DNA from: Chara braunii
Taxonomy: Eukaryota > Streptophyta > Charophyceae > Charales > Characeae
Direction of reading: 5' to 3'
Assembly (NCBI GenBank): GCA_003427395.1
Contig: BFEA01000029.1
Coordinates: forward strand, 2,408,965 to 2,429,838
Length of the DNA: 20,874 nt
Positions 9,296 through 18,294 of the stretch are shown piece after piece. The position numbers were made by a program, and so were the translations under genes. Every line of letters begins with the position of its first letter. Position 1 is the first letter of the stretch. The notes beneath the pieces were generated by a model, which had not been told where the DNA came from, searched no databases, and saw only the letters and a program-made list of their open reading frames with translations.

Positions 9296-10477
9296 CAAAA
9301 ATGCTAATTGGAGGTTTTGGGGCATTCCTGATCAGATGGCCGCATCGGATTCTTTATCTGAGCAACGGTTTTTGCGCCATCGAGGATAGGGGCTGCGTGG
9401 TTAGTAAGTGAAGGCGAGCGGGAAAAAGGTTGAAGTGGGGCATGAATGTCTACATTTTCTAGCGGAAAATTCACTCCAGATTTGTACGGTGAAGCTTTCG
9501 ATAACCTAGCGGCAGATTCCCTTCCATTTGCACATCGGGGGCACGTATTTTTTCTTTTCCATGGTCATCGTTGCGTTAGCAGTCCTGGTCGTGGTCGCTT
9601 CCTTCTAGGTGGTTAGCTGTCTTCCTCGATATCGCGCTCATCCGGGTGATCGCGCTCATACTCGATTTGAGTGTGGTTGCGACCGCTCCCTTGGTGGCTG
9701 TCGGGATTTTTTCCTTTTTATTTTTTTGCTTTTCTAAAAATGTTGGCATACCTGGACCGCTTCCTGGTTAGATGCATTACGTAAGTAGAGAGGGAGAGGA
9801 GGCACCTACCGTCAAAGGTTGGCAGTATGTCTGCCTCGGCGCTAGCAGGGGATTCACTCTGAGTAGCATATGCCGTCGATGGAGGTACCCTCCCTATATC
9901 TCTATGTGTGTAAGGTTGGAAAGTAGTATATGTTTCTAGGTCCCTGCAGGAAGTTCGTTCTCCTCTTTGCACACTCGAAAGGGGGGGGGGACGAGGCCAG
10001 AAAGCGTTGTGCGGTCACCATTTTGGTTCGTGCAACGCACGTGACCACGAGTCTCGTTCATGACATTTGTGAGATCTGCTCAGTTAAGGTGCCACTTAAA
10101 ATCCCAACCTTGTTGCTGCGTGTCGCAGTTTGTACCTCGGTGAAGCTCTTCTTCACGCGTGACGAGGATCTCATTGCCACACACTAATCGAGAAGAATGT
10201 TCACGAAATTACTAAGTTGCAGCTGAGTTTTCCTCGATTTTAAATAAACCCGACCACGTGAAGGGCCAGGTGCGTTCGCAAGCTAGAGACAGGAAGGAAA
10301 GGTGTCGGAGACATATTCGGATGATCGGAGGTTGCGGTACTTTGGCGGAACTTACCGGTTATAACTTCTTGATGCACCGGCTTCTTTTGGCCAAGCGTTG
10401 ATTGCCCCTTCGGTCAGGCACAGAGGACGTACTCAAGTACAGTTGAGAAGCAGGGCGGAGTTCGGATCAAGAAATTG
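9296..10477. other. no recognisable gene
   Basis: I see no gene, RNA or repeat that I can assign. The only notable items are a run of ten G at 9981-9990 and T-rich patches near 9710-9730. The open frames 9718-9972 (minus) and 9930-10187 (plus) have no domain content. Confidence 0.4.
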
Positions 10478-10577
10478 TTAAGACTGGGGCGCCAGAATAC
10501 TACTACGACCGTGGATTGGGAAAATACCGCCCATTATCAAGTTGCTGCTACCGTGACCATGGGCTGCTGACCCTGGC

Positions 10578-10612
10578 AAAGAGGTGAATGGCACGGCACC
10601 ATTGACCTCTTT
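10578..10612 (+). repeat. 14-bp inverted repeat, one mismatch
   Basis: The arms aaagaggtgaatgg (10578-10591) and ccattgacctcttt (10599-10612) pair at 13 of 14 positions around a 7-nt loop. A second, weaker fold (ccaat-ctgc-attgg) lies about 80 nt downstream. The stem is shorter than a plant miRNA precursor needs, so I call it only a stem-loop. Confidence 0.55.
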
Positions 10613-10779
10613 AACAATTTGCATTAGGCCAACCAGCCTAGCCCGGGCGGTACACCTGTAAATGGTCGAAAAGCAGGCCCAAACTCGAATCCAATCTGCA
10701 TTGGAGAGTTGGGACACGGTACTCACTCTGGCTATCCAAGGCGTCGAGACTGATTACTCAGATCCCGGAACACCATCGT

Positions 10780-12000
10780 TCCCCACTGACCACTGCAGGG
10801 GAGCTGTTGCTGTATGAATGGGTGAATGTTGAAGGACTGGCGAACGAGCCGCTATTGGATTGGGTAGTTGCTATATAGTTGATGCTCTTGCTGTATTTCG
10901 CATAGTAGTAGTGCATTAGTGGGGCTCGGTGCTGTGCGCTGACACAGTATCTAGTTGATTGCTCGCGGGTGTTGTGCACGCAGTGCCCTTACTAGGCTGT
11001 TGTGTTCTCAAGGTACTTCTGCGGGACTGCAGTTTGGGTCACAACGACTCGCGGCTATTTTCTTGGGTAGCTGTTGTCTCATCAAAGACAGGGTTTGTGC
11101 TCCGACAGACCACCACTGTTTTCATAACAGTTGGAGCAACTGCTGAGTTCGAGACTGCGATGTTGTCTTGTCAAGCTCACTCGAAAGTGCAGCTGCTGAT
11201 TATTCAATAGGGCTGATTAAATTCAGGCAGCACTACCACGGGATCTTGAGTTCGGTGGTCCACAGATGGTACAGCAGAAGCGACCAGTCAGGACTATTGC
11301 AAGTACGGGTATCTTCCTCGAGATTACCGGTTGATCAGACTGTTGTTCTTCCACGGAGGGCGCTGCTGATGGTGCTTTAAACAAACTGTTGCTGGGTATT
11401 CAAAGACTGCCACTGTGCAGACCACATGGACTAACGCTAACTTGAAGTGTTGTTGCTGTTAATTACCGAGTTCTGAGAGGACTGGTACTAGCGTACAGCC
11501 GATGCTGTGCTAGTGTAAGTCTACCGCTGCAGTCATAGCTAAACAGCGGTGGACTGCGATCACTAGACCTTGAGGGTTGATGGGCTGTTGCCGCAATCAA
11601 GGCGGACGATACCGATGGGCACTTAAACGAAGCTGCTGCTGTCGCGTGACCAGTTGTTGAGACCTGTCCAGTGTTGCCGTTGCCAGCACTAGTGTCATTG
11701 ACTATGCGATACTTGCTATGTCTGTTGTGCTTCGGCGGAAGCTGTTGCTACCAGATTTAGCAACCAGTGGACTGTGGCTTTGGGAACCGAGGGCTGCAGG
11801 GTTATTCTGGTGGTTGCAGACGATTGGTTTCCTGCGTTTACTGTGCTTTTGGGATTACTGCACGTTATTACCTTGCAGTACACCCTTGCTGTACCTCCTT
11901 ATAACGCTGTCCCTCACTGAAACGGGCTGCTGCGGAGGACGCTGTTCTTTGTTGAGCACCGCTGTGGTGCTGAACGCTGTCCCTCACTGCGTACGCTAGC
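10780..12000 (+). repeat. diverged CTG/TTG-rich repetitive region
   Basis: Motifs of the ctgttgctg and gctgctgctg type recur throughout, and longer similarity is visible between segments about 246 nt apart: gatggtgctttaaac near 11368 and gatgggcacttaaac near 11614, each followed by a ctgctgctg-like run. A 15-base identity (cgctgtccctcactg) occurs near 11904 and 11976. Short perfect stems such as accgctg/cagcggt and cagttg/caactg also occur. This looks like an old, decayed tandem array. The open frames inside it (10955-11146, 11168-11380, 11718-11999) are probably a product of the composition. Confidence 0.45.
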
Positions 12001-12456
12001 GGCATTGACCTGAAAAAGGACACTGTGAGAGTAGGGAGTGACTGGGATTTCTGCAAGGGGTCACTGCTGCGACGACGAAGGACGATTGGGGGACTGTTGA
12101 TTCTGCATTTTGACCGTCAACGGACTATCTTCGCTGCGTTATTGGCCATCATTGCGGGGCCCTCAGGAGTGGAAGACTACAAGGCCCTCTCCCACAAGTC
12201 TGAGTGAACCTCTCTTGTATCTTGAGAGTCTGAACTTTCTTTTTCTGCCTTTCTTACTCTCAGTCTAGTCTTTTGGTGCCGAGAGGAAGGCGGCAGGCGG
12301 GATTGAAACCCGTAATCCGCGCCAGGGCCTCTGTGAGAGGTTTGCCCCACCGATTGCGGGAGCTCTGCCGGAACCCAGGCGGGGTTCTGGAAACAGAGAA
12401 TTGCAGGTATAACTCTCGTTTGACGCGTGTGATCCTTTCCCCTATCTGTTATCCCG

Positions 12457-12469
12457 TGGGTATCAGAAC
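12457..12469 (+). promoter_or_regulatory. candidate primer-binding site (initiator Met tRNA-like)
   Basis: The tgggtatcagaac motif matches the plant LTR-retrotransposon primer site TGGTATCAGAGC, apart from one extra G and one substitution. If real, it would mark the start of the internal region of an LTR element on the plus strand, with its 5' LTR to the left and the hairpin array in its leader. No repeated LTR was found to confirm this. Confidence 0.3.
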
Positions 12470-12650
12470 GTATATGTGAGAGGCTACTACTTTTTCTGTT
12501 TATTATGTTTGACAGGACATGCACTGTGAAAGGTTTAATGAACAAGTATATATGAGAGACCAGATAACCCTTGAGTGAATTCAGACAGAAGGAATTGGGG
12601 GAAGGCGGGAGGAAGGAGTTATGCATGCATTTGACCGAGTTAACCCAAGG

Positions 12651-13025
12651 CTGAGCCCCTCCGGGTGGATGTGGGCTCAGTGCTGTGTTTTATTGAGATT
12701 TGCTGATCTGAATGAGTGGCTTTTATGGCTGGTCTACCCGGGTGGGATAGGATCAGTCGCTGTTTTATTTGAGGGTTTCTGAAGAGGAGGACGGGCACCC
12801 CGGGTGGGGAAGACTCAGAGTCTTGATGTTTCTTTTAATGAGTTATGGTGCATGTTTTTTTTCTGAGGGGATAACGGCATAAGACTAAGCGTACCCTAGG
12901 GTTAGGGCGGCTTAGTCATGAACCACAAATTAACTGGTCAACCAAAAGTATAAATTTTGATATATATATTTTATTGAACTTATACTTCTGACAGACGGGC
13001 ACCCCGGGTGGGGAAAGCCAGTCAG
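12651..13025 (+). repeat. hairpin array, early part (CCGG/CCCGGG loops, with the first three CCCTAGGG-type members interleaved)
   Basis: Five successive stem-loops lie here. Arms are: ctgagccc 12651-12658 with gggctcag 12673-12680; ggctggtc 12727-12734 with gatcagtc 12751-12758 (two G-T wobbles); ttctga 12777-12782 with tcagag 12815-12820; gactaagc 12883-12890 with gcttagtc 12910-12917; ctgac 12988-12992 with gtcag 13021-13025, extendable by acttN past one bulged base. Four loops carry a palindromic CCGG or CCCGGG core followed by gtgg. The fourth hairpin has the CCCTAGGG-type loop of the later units. Spacing is less regular than in the later part. Confidence 0.6.
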
Positions 13026-13088
13026 TAAGTCAGGTAGAACTAAGGAAGAGGGAAAGAGATGAAGAGTAAAACAAAGGTAACTGGGCAG

Positions 13089-13903
13089 ACTGAACGTACC
13101 CTAGGGTTAGGGCGGTTCAGTTATATGCTCATGATAACACTAAGGAGCAGAGAGTTAGTATAAATCTGTTTTATTTTCCCTTCTAAACATGAAGCAGGCT
13201 CGGAAGTTTCATTATTGGAAAGGTCCGATCGACTGCTTAATAAGAGAAGGAAAGACATAAAGTCTGTGAAAGTATTTGTACCCTATTTTATGTTGTATGG
13301 CTAACTAGGCCTAACCCTAGGGTTAGGGCGGCCTAGTGATAAGCTTTTGTTGTTTAAAGTAAGTTGGACGTACCCTAGGGTTAGGGCGGTTCAGCGTTCA
13401 GTGTTTATAACTGTTCAGGCAGATCAGGCACACCCTAGGGTTAGGGCAGCCTGATCACATTGCCTTATGTAACCTAAACTGTATGGTTAACTAGGCGTAC
13501 CCTAGGGTTAGGGCAGCCTAGTGATATGCTTTTGTCGTAGATGTGTTGTGGGTTGGACGTACCCTAAAGTTAGGGCGGTCCAACTTTTTGTCGTTTGTAC
13601 TTATGTTCAGGCAAGCTAGACCTACCCCTGGGTAGGGATGCTTTAGAATGATGTCGTATGTAACTTTGTTTAAAGCAGATTGGGTACACCCTAGGGTTAG
13701 GGCAGCCCAGTTCTATGCTCTTTGTCGTCAGTTAGGCATAAGTCAAACGTACCCTAGGGTTATGGCGGTCTGGTCATATGCCTTATGTGTACAGTTCATG
13801 TTATGTTGGGCACACCCTAGGGTTAGGGCAGTCCAAATGTGCGTACTTTACTTGTGTACCTAGGCAGGTCAGGCATACCCTAGGGTAAGGGCCTTGTCTG
13901 ACC
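13089..13903 (+). repeat. tandem hairpin array with CCCTAGGGTTAGGG loops (~63-bp period)
   Basis: Eleven stem-loops start at 13089, 13304, 13363, 13422, 13490, 13552, 13616, 13679, 13742, 13806 and 13867. After the first gap the period is 59-68 bp. Most share a 19-nt loop, gtaccctagggttagggcg or a near variant. The flanking arms differ among copies but remain complementary: actgaac/gttcagt, actaggcc/ggcctagt, gatcaggc/gcctgatc, gttggac/gtccaac, ggtcaggc/gtctgacc (one wobble), attgggt/gcccagt (two wobbles). The units at 13616 and 13742 are decayed. Between hairpins a spacer resembling tatgcytttgtcgt recurs. The TTAGGG resemblance is confined to each loop and is not a telomeric tandem repeat. 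No coding frame spans it. Confidence 0.75.
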
Positions 13904-14297
13904 GTATGCCATAGGAAAGGGGGATGTAAAAGAGAAGGAACTAAGCGATTTAACGAACTACTTGGACTAAATTAATGTGGGATTGTGAGAGATGTTTTGG
14001 TTATGCATGTTTGTGGGCTCTCACTCTGGGGCACCTCTTTGATAGTTTAGTTGCTTTAGGTGCTCGCCGAGTGCTAGAGCTATAGGCAGGTAGGATGGAT
14101 GATGGGAGGGAAAGCTTGGGATAAGATAGGACTGACTCTACTAGGAGTTAGGATCAGTGTTATCGCACAACCTCATCAAGAGGTCGTACAGATTATCGTT
14201 GATTCTACCTACCAAGTAAGTGTCAGAAGTTAGTCCTAAGTATAGTTATGCCTTGTCTTTTCAGTTTCAGCTTTGTATAAATCTTGGCAACCTCCTG
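13904..14297. other. no recognisable gene
   Basis: Non-coding sequence between the hairpin array and the downstream repeat pair. I see no open frame or RNA of note. It may continue the leader-like region of the inserted element. Confidence 0.35.
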
Positions 14298-14450
14298 TTC
14301 CTACGGGAAGCGCTGTCGAAATTTCTACAAATCTGAAAGAGTTAGTCATTTTTGGATTCATAGAAATTATGGAAAGACATTTTTCCTATGGGAAGCGCTG
14401 CTGAAATTTCACAGAATTTAGGAAGTTAGATTATATTTTAGCTAAGAGAG
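14298..14450 (+). repeat. two copies of an ~85-bp-spaced repeat (gggaagcgctg family)
   Basis: The segments starting at 14298 and 14383 share ttccta-y-gggaagcgctg, a two-base variable spot, and gaaatttc, followed by looser similarity (gaagttag-like). The first copy also folds: aatttctacaaatc (14320-14333) pairs with gattcatagaaatt (14355-14368) at 12 of 14 positions. The gggaagcgctg core also occurs near 7878. Such motifs occur in non-coding parts of plant LTR retrotransposons, but I cannot name the family. Confidence 0.5.
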
Positions 14451-15500
14451 ACTTGACAAATCCACCCTGGATAGGGGAGATGATGCCAAATTTTCTCAAT
14501 GACTTGGCGTTAGTGAGGGAAGCTGGACGTGAGACTTTTGAGGAGCTAGGGTACGAATTGGGGAACTATCCTCTACTTGGGTTGAACATAGTAGTGGTTC
14601 TCTTTGGCCTGTACTGTGATGCATGTTTTCGTGTTTCGCTTGAAGGCTTGATTTGTTCAGCTTGTCCTTTCAAAAGGGATTACTCTTCTGTTATCATTGA
14701 TAACAGGTCGGTTGCCGATTCGTCGGGTTACGACTCAACTTTCCAATTTCTCCTGCCTCTCAACCTAAGGCCTTGGCCCCTGTCAGGATTTATGTATTTC
14801 TTTAAGTTTTCACCCAGTTTTTTTATAAATGACCATTTCGTAAAGACTGAGTACTTTTGTTGAGGCTGGGTAGGGAAATGGTTGGACTTGTGGGCATAGG
14901 GCAGGGTGTGACCCGCAGAAGACTGAAAAGTTGACCCATTTTAGTGCATGTGATATTGTCTGAATGTCGGATGACTTGCAGGTATATATGGGAGAAACTC
15001 GATTAAATATGTGGTGAATGATTATGTTGTGAATTCAGATGGGCAAACCACACAACTGCCGTGAGAGTGTATTATCCCACAACCTGTTGTTTGGTTAAGA
15101 TTGTTCTTGTCCCAGCCCGATGATGTGATAATCAGAGTAAGCGTACGCTCGAGTAACCCTTATGGGGTTACGCGACCGCACGCTTGCGTTCTTCTATTCT
15201 CTTTGACTTCATGTGGTAGGGCAGTTGTCCCAAGCCTGGAAACCAAGATCCTTGTCCGGGACGTCCCAGGCCCCAGACTAACATTGAAGGTATTCCCTTT
15301 CGATAGTGTTAAGAGCATTTGTTTTTCATCCTTGTTGAGGTTATTTTGGTGGAACGATAAAGTTCCGGGCGGAAGGATTAGCATGTCGCTGGTGATGCGC
15401 CAGACAACTCACCACCGCTTCGAATTCCTTCCTGCCCTAGGGACCATCTTACCCCGCACCCTTTGGGGCACCTCAAGGTGCAGAAGATGGTAAGGCCCTC
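14451..15500. other. no recognisable gene; LTR-like non-coding texture
   Basis: A plus-strand frame at 14453-14863 (136 codons) lacks an ATG start and any domain I recognise. A frame at 15101-15493 overlaps a minus-strand frame and is equally anonymous. Near 15440-15490 a nested stem-loop is seen: accatctt pairs with aagatggt, with gcacct-ca-aggtgc inside. The region could be the end of a retrotransposon, but no repeat confirms it. Confidence 0.35.
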
Positions 15501-16261
15501 AGGCCGGTCTTGCGCTTGCTAAAAGTTTAACCCCCCTTAGCGCACACTTCAGTCGAGGCCTGAGCGGCGATAGCGACCCCATGGCTCAAAATAGGCCACT
15601 CGTATGTGAGCACCACATAAAGCGCCGTCATCACGACTGCTGACGCAGATCCGCATGCTGGTTAGTATGCGTAAGTCTTGCGTCCGCGCGGTTTTATATT
15701 AACCCGCGCGCGCAGCACCTACCGATTCTCGCGACATGAAGTTATGGGTCTGATACTGAAGGGACTAGGAGTGTTGTGATGTTGTGTTTATTTTGTGTTT
15801 TTCTATGTGTTATGTGTGGGTAGATGTGAGTGTTGTGGTGTAACGCGTGGTGTGTGTGATGCGTCCTAGTCGACCGACACCGAGTCGCGTTTGGGACCTC
15901 AGCCCCCCAATACGTCGATTCGCATACGGGTTCGATTTTTCGGGCGTTCGACCGCGCGTAACCCCCTATGCTATAGCGAACGAGAAACACCCTCGGTTGG
16001 GCCACCTCTACAGTTGCATACGAAAAGCTTTCGCATGTGGTTCAGTAGCTCAGCGGGGATACGCCCACCTAAGGGATGGTGACAGCTCCCGCAGGTGGAG
16101 GTAAGCGGTGCCTCGCGTGACCCTGTCCTGTCGTAGGGGCTCGCGAGAGGTACGNCTNGCGCACTCGGCCGGAGCGGCCAAAACGCTCTGCGACAAAGTC
16201 CTGCAAAATCCTGCGTGACGCGGCCGGGAGGGTCCCCATGCGGGACCGATGCGCTCGACAC
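15501..16261. other. CpG-rich anonymous block with two undetermined bases
   Basis: CpG is frequent here (for example cgtccgcgcgg and aacccgcgcgcgcag at 15681-15715), unlike the AT-richer LINE flanks. A stem (gcgcggtt 15686-15693 with aacccgcgc 15701-15709, one bulge) and a TG-rich tract (about 15767-15862) are seen. Bases 16155 and 16158 are N. A tRNA box A-like motif (tagctcagcgggg, about 16047) has no box B at the right distance. No gene is recognised. Confidence 0.4.
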
Positions 16262-16267
16262 CGGACC
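16262..16267. repeat. candidate target-site duplication, right copy (CGGACC)
   Basis: This is the partner of CGGACC at 7214-7219. It sits where LINE-like reading on the minus strand resumes. It could be a chance match. Confidence 0.2.
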
Positions 16268-18294
16268 AAAAATTTATATGAGGAAGTCCACTTCCATCGG
16301 CACTATTTCAGACTCGGGACCCATCGAGCCTACTCCTTATTCCTCCACCCTTCCTTCCTTCCTTTCCTTTTCTTTCTCCTCAACTCTTGGTTGTACCCCT
16401 CCTTTCTTTTTAACCTCCCTCCATTCCGAGACTGACCCATTTTTCTGTATATAGTTTGTTGCCTTAGGACCCACATAACGCTCCCCTTCATTTAGTGGGG
16501 GAGAAGTCAGGCCATTATGTCTCTGAGATTTCTCATTCCTTCCATCATTTCCACTCATGGTCGTGTCTTTACTCCTGCCACCTCGACTTGACTGAGCTTT
16601 CGGAATTGACCTTTGTTTGTTTGCGTCAGAGAGCACAGATTTCCCAGCTTGAGAAGAGGGATGCGGATGCGGATGGTGGGATTGACCCTGTGTTGAAGAA
16701 GACGGTGAATGGGAGGGAGGAAACCAGTCTTGTGGCGCGCGGGGGATTTATGAAAATCGCTTCTCCCTTCCCACACCCAGCCCACTGGTTGTCCCTCCTG
16801 ATTGAAATCCTTACGGTAGACCCATCCTTCATGGCCTAATACCGCTAGAATCCATCTGTCTGGTCTTTGTGGATCCCTTTTGAAACGTCTATCAAGGGGA
16901 ATCCCATGTTGGGGGTGTTGGATGCATGCATCATAGTCTGTGTGCAGGTGTCCATAAGCTTTACACTTGAAACACCACGGTCTAAATTTATGCGCCGTGT
17001 GAATCTGATACACCCGCTCTCTCAGTTTAAACGGAGTAATATCATCAAGTGAAATTAATTGTTATTTATGAAGCTTCAATGTCAGCGTTAGGCAACCATC
17101 TCGTTTGGCCACAAAGGAAGGCAGAAGGTTGATGAAATCAACTATCTTATATTGTTGTCTAAAATCGTGAATGAAGGCAGTTTGAATTTCTACTGGGATG
17201 TGTCTGAATTCCACCCAGTAGAAATCCTTCTTCATTTGTTCCCTCTTTTCTTCCGGTCCAACGTTCCTCGGCAGCCATGGATAGATTTTGACTTCAGACC
17301 TATCCCAAAATAATTTTTTCCATGCATCAATTTTCACTTTATCATTATAAAAAATGCCAAGTACCGTGAAAACCGTAGTGGTAATTGGTTGAATAAGAAA
17401 AAATTCAATCACCCCTTCCGGTCCTTCTCTCAACTATTCTAATTTTTTACATATATATTTAATTTTGTCGTTGACCGACCTATAGGCAGCGTCATTATAA
17501 AATATCCAGTTACTGTCGTGTTTGGTGTAAAGTTGGTCTCGTTGAGCCAGTTTGTCATGAGGATAAGCCTTCATTATGTTTTTTCTTCCTCCTTGGTCTA
17601 TAACTAAATGCTCAGACGGCTGAAGAAAAAGAGAGAGGAAATACGCCCTTGCTGAGGACAGGTTTCCGAGAGGGACTTTCAACTCTTCTGCAGGAGATCC
17701 ATCTGGATTAATCGATGAACGCTGAATGATCAGCGTTTTGTTTTGTAGCGACTCCCTCACTTTTTGTGCCCATGAGGGATGTTGGGCTACTTGGGTTGAT
17801 CCCTTGTCTGTGTTTTTCCCATCTTGCTCCGTGAGTGGGGGATGTGCTTTTTCCTGCATCTTTTCATCTTTAGGAAGTATCTCATCATCACTTATTTCAT
17901 TGCAATCATCTCCACCATCCCCCTCTTCTCCCTCAACTCCCTCAACTCCCTCATCTCCCTCTACCATAATCAGATCCCTTCCTTGTGCTGAGATGACGTC
18001 GTTGGTTGTGATAATTACCGGATGTATGACCTATCCTGTTGTTGTGTTGTCGTGGTGCAAGGGAAGAAAGTCGTCATGGTTCAAGGTAGAGGTATCGGCG
18101 GCCAATGAGAACACTTGAGGTCCTTGTCCGATTGTCCCTTTTCCGCTTGTGGTCTGTAATGACCTGATGCCCATGGACCTCCCATTCTGGTTTCCTGAGT
18201 GTCCTCCCATTCCTCCCATACTATGACATGTGGTCATTACTCCTGGACGAGTGTATGGTGCTGGGCCAATCTGCTTCAGCATTGCATATCTCAT
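16268..18294 (-). pseudogene. LINE ORF1 (nucleic-acid-binding protein), degenerate
   Basis: ORF1 of plant L1 elements binds the element RNA. One minus frame runs from an ATG at 18294-18292 to about 16600, broken only by TAG (18033-18031), TAG (17436-17434) and TAA (17064-17062). It then slips to another frame for the Lys/Glu-rich tail (16636-16337). In order: a Gly/Ser/Thr-rich N-terminus; an acidic stretch (repeated GVEGEEGD-type) starting at 17967; a DUF4283-like RNA-binding segment (about 17420-17070) with WVEFRHIPVEI in the place of the family's FWVRLPGLP-type block; and a zinc-knuckle-like CFKCKAYGH...C (about 16980-16930) whose final Cys is displaced. The C-terminal linker ends at the insertion. 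Domain order and strand match the ORF2 remains at 780-5065. Confidence 0.75.

Larger units (their letters stand above)
7220..16261. mobile_element. ~9-kb insertion splitting the LINE, unclassified
   Basis: LINE-like protein reading stops near 7265 and resumes near 16270 on the same strand. The 9 kb between has a different texture: higher GC and CpG in places, hairpin arrays, CTG-rich repeats and a U6-like fragment. It has no gag, protease, integrase, RT or transposase that I can recognise. A PBS-like motif at 12457-12469, followed by a long structured non-coding stretch, hints at a non-autonomous LTR retrotransposon or a nest of elements. I could not find matching LTRs at the two ends or a TG...CA boundary. 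An assembly join cannot be excluded. Confidence 0.4.

Noticed and set aside
12296-12385. tRNA or tRNA-like element on minus, from gggtttcaatccc
   Set aside because: The T-arm loop is shifted from the canonical TTCRANY and no matching D arm is found.
12177-12626. 149-codon minus-strand protein gene
   Set aside because: No domain. It crosses the PBS-like motif and repeat-like sequence, and its composition does not look coding.
13304-13903. Interstitial telomere repeat array
   Set aside because: TTAGGG-like blocks are single per unit and locked in a palindromic loop. There is no run of tandem hexamers or heptamers.
12651-13903. CRISPR array (constant repeats, variable spacers)
   Set aside because: The context is a plant nuclear genome, the variable parts are complementary arm pairs rather than unique spacers, and there are no cas genes.
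14453-14863. 136-codon protein gene
   Set aside because: Opens at a TTG without an ATG, has no recognisable domain, and lies in repeat-like sequence.
16035-16110. tRNA gene, from a box A-like tagctcagcgggg
   Set aside because: No box B (GGTTCRANYCC type) at the proper distance and no cloverleaf stems. The only ggttcga lies upstream.
7262-16261. Complete LTR retrotransposon with two LTRs
   Set aside because: I could not find a long direct repeat between the two ends, a TG...CA border, or gag-pol. Only a PBS-like motif supports it.
16337-18294. Stop-codon reassignment or readthrough in ORF1
   Set aside because: Stops of all three kinds occur together with frameshifts in ORF1 and ORF2. Decay of a silenced transposon explains them.
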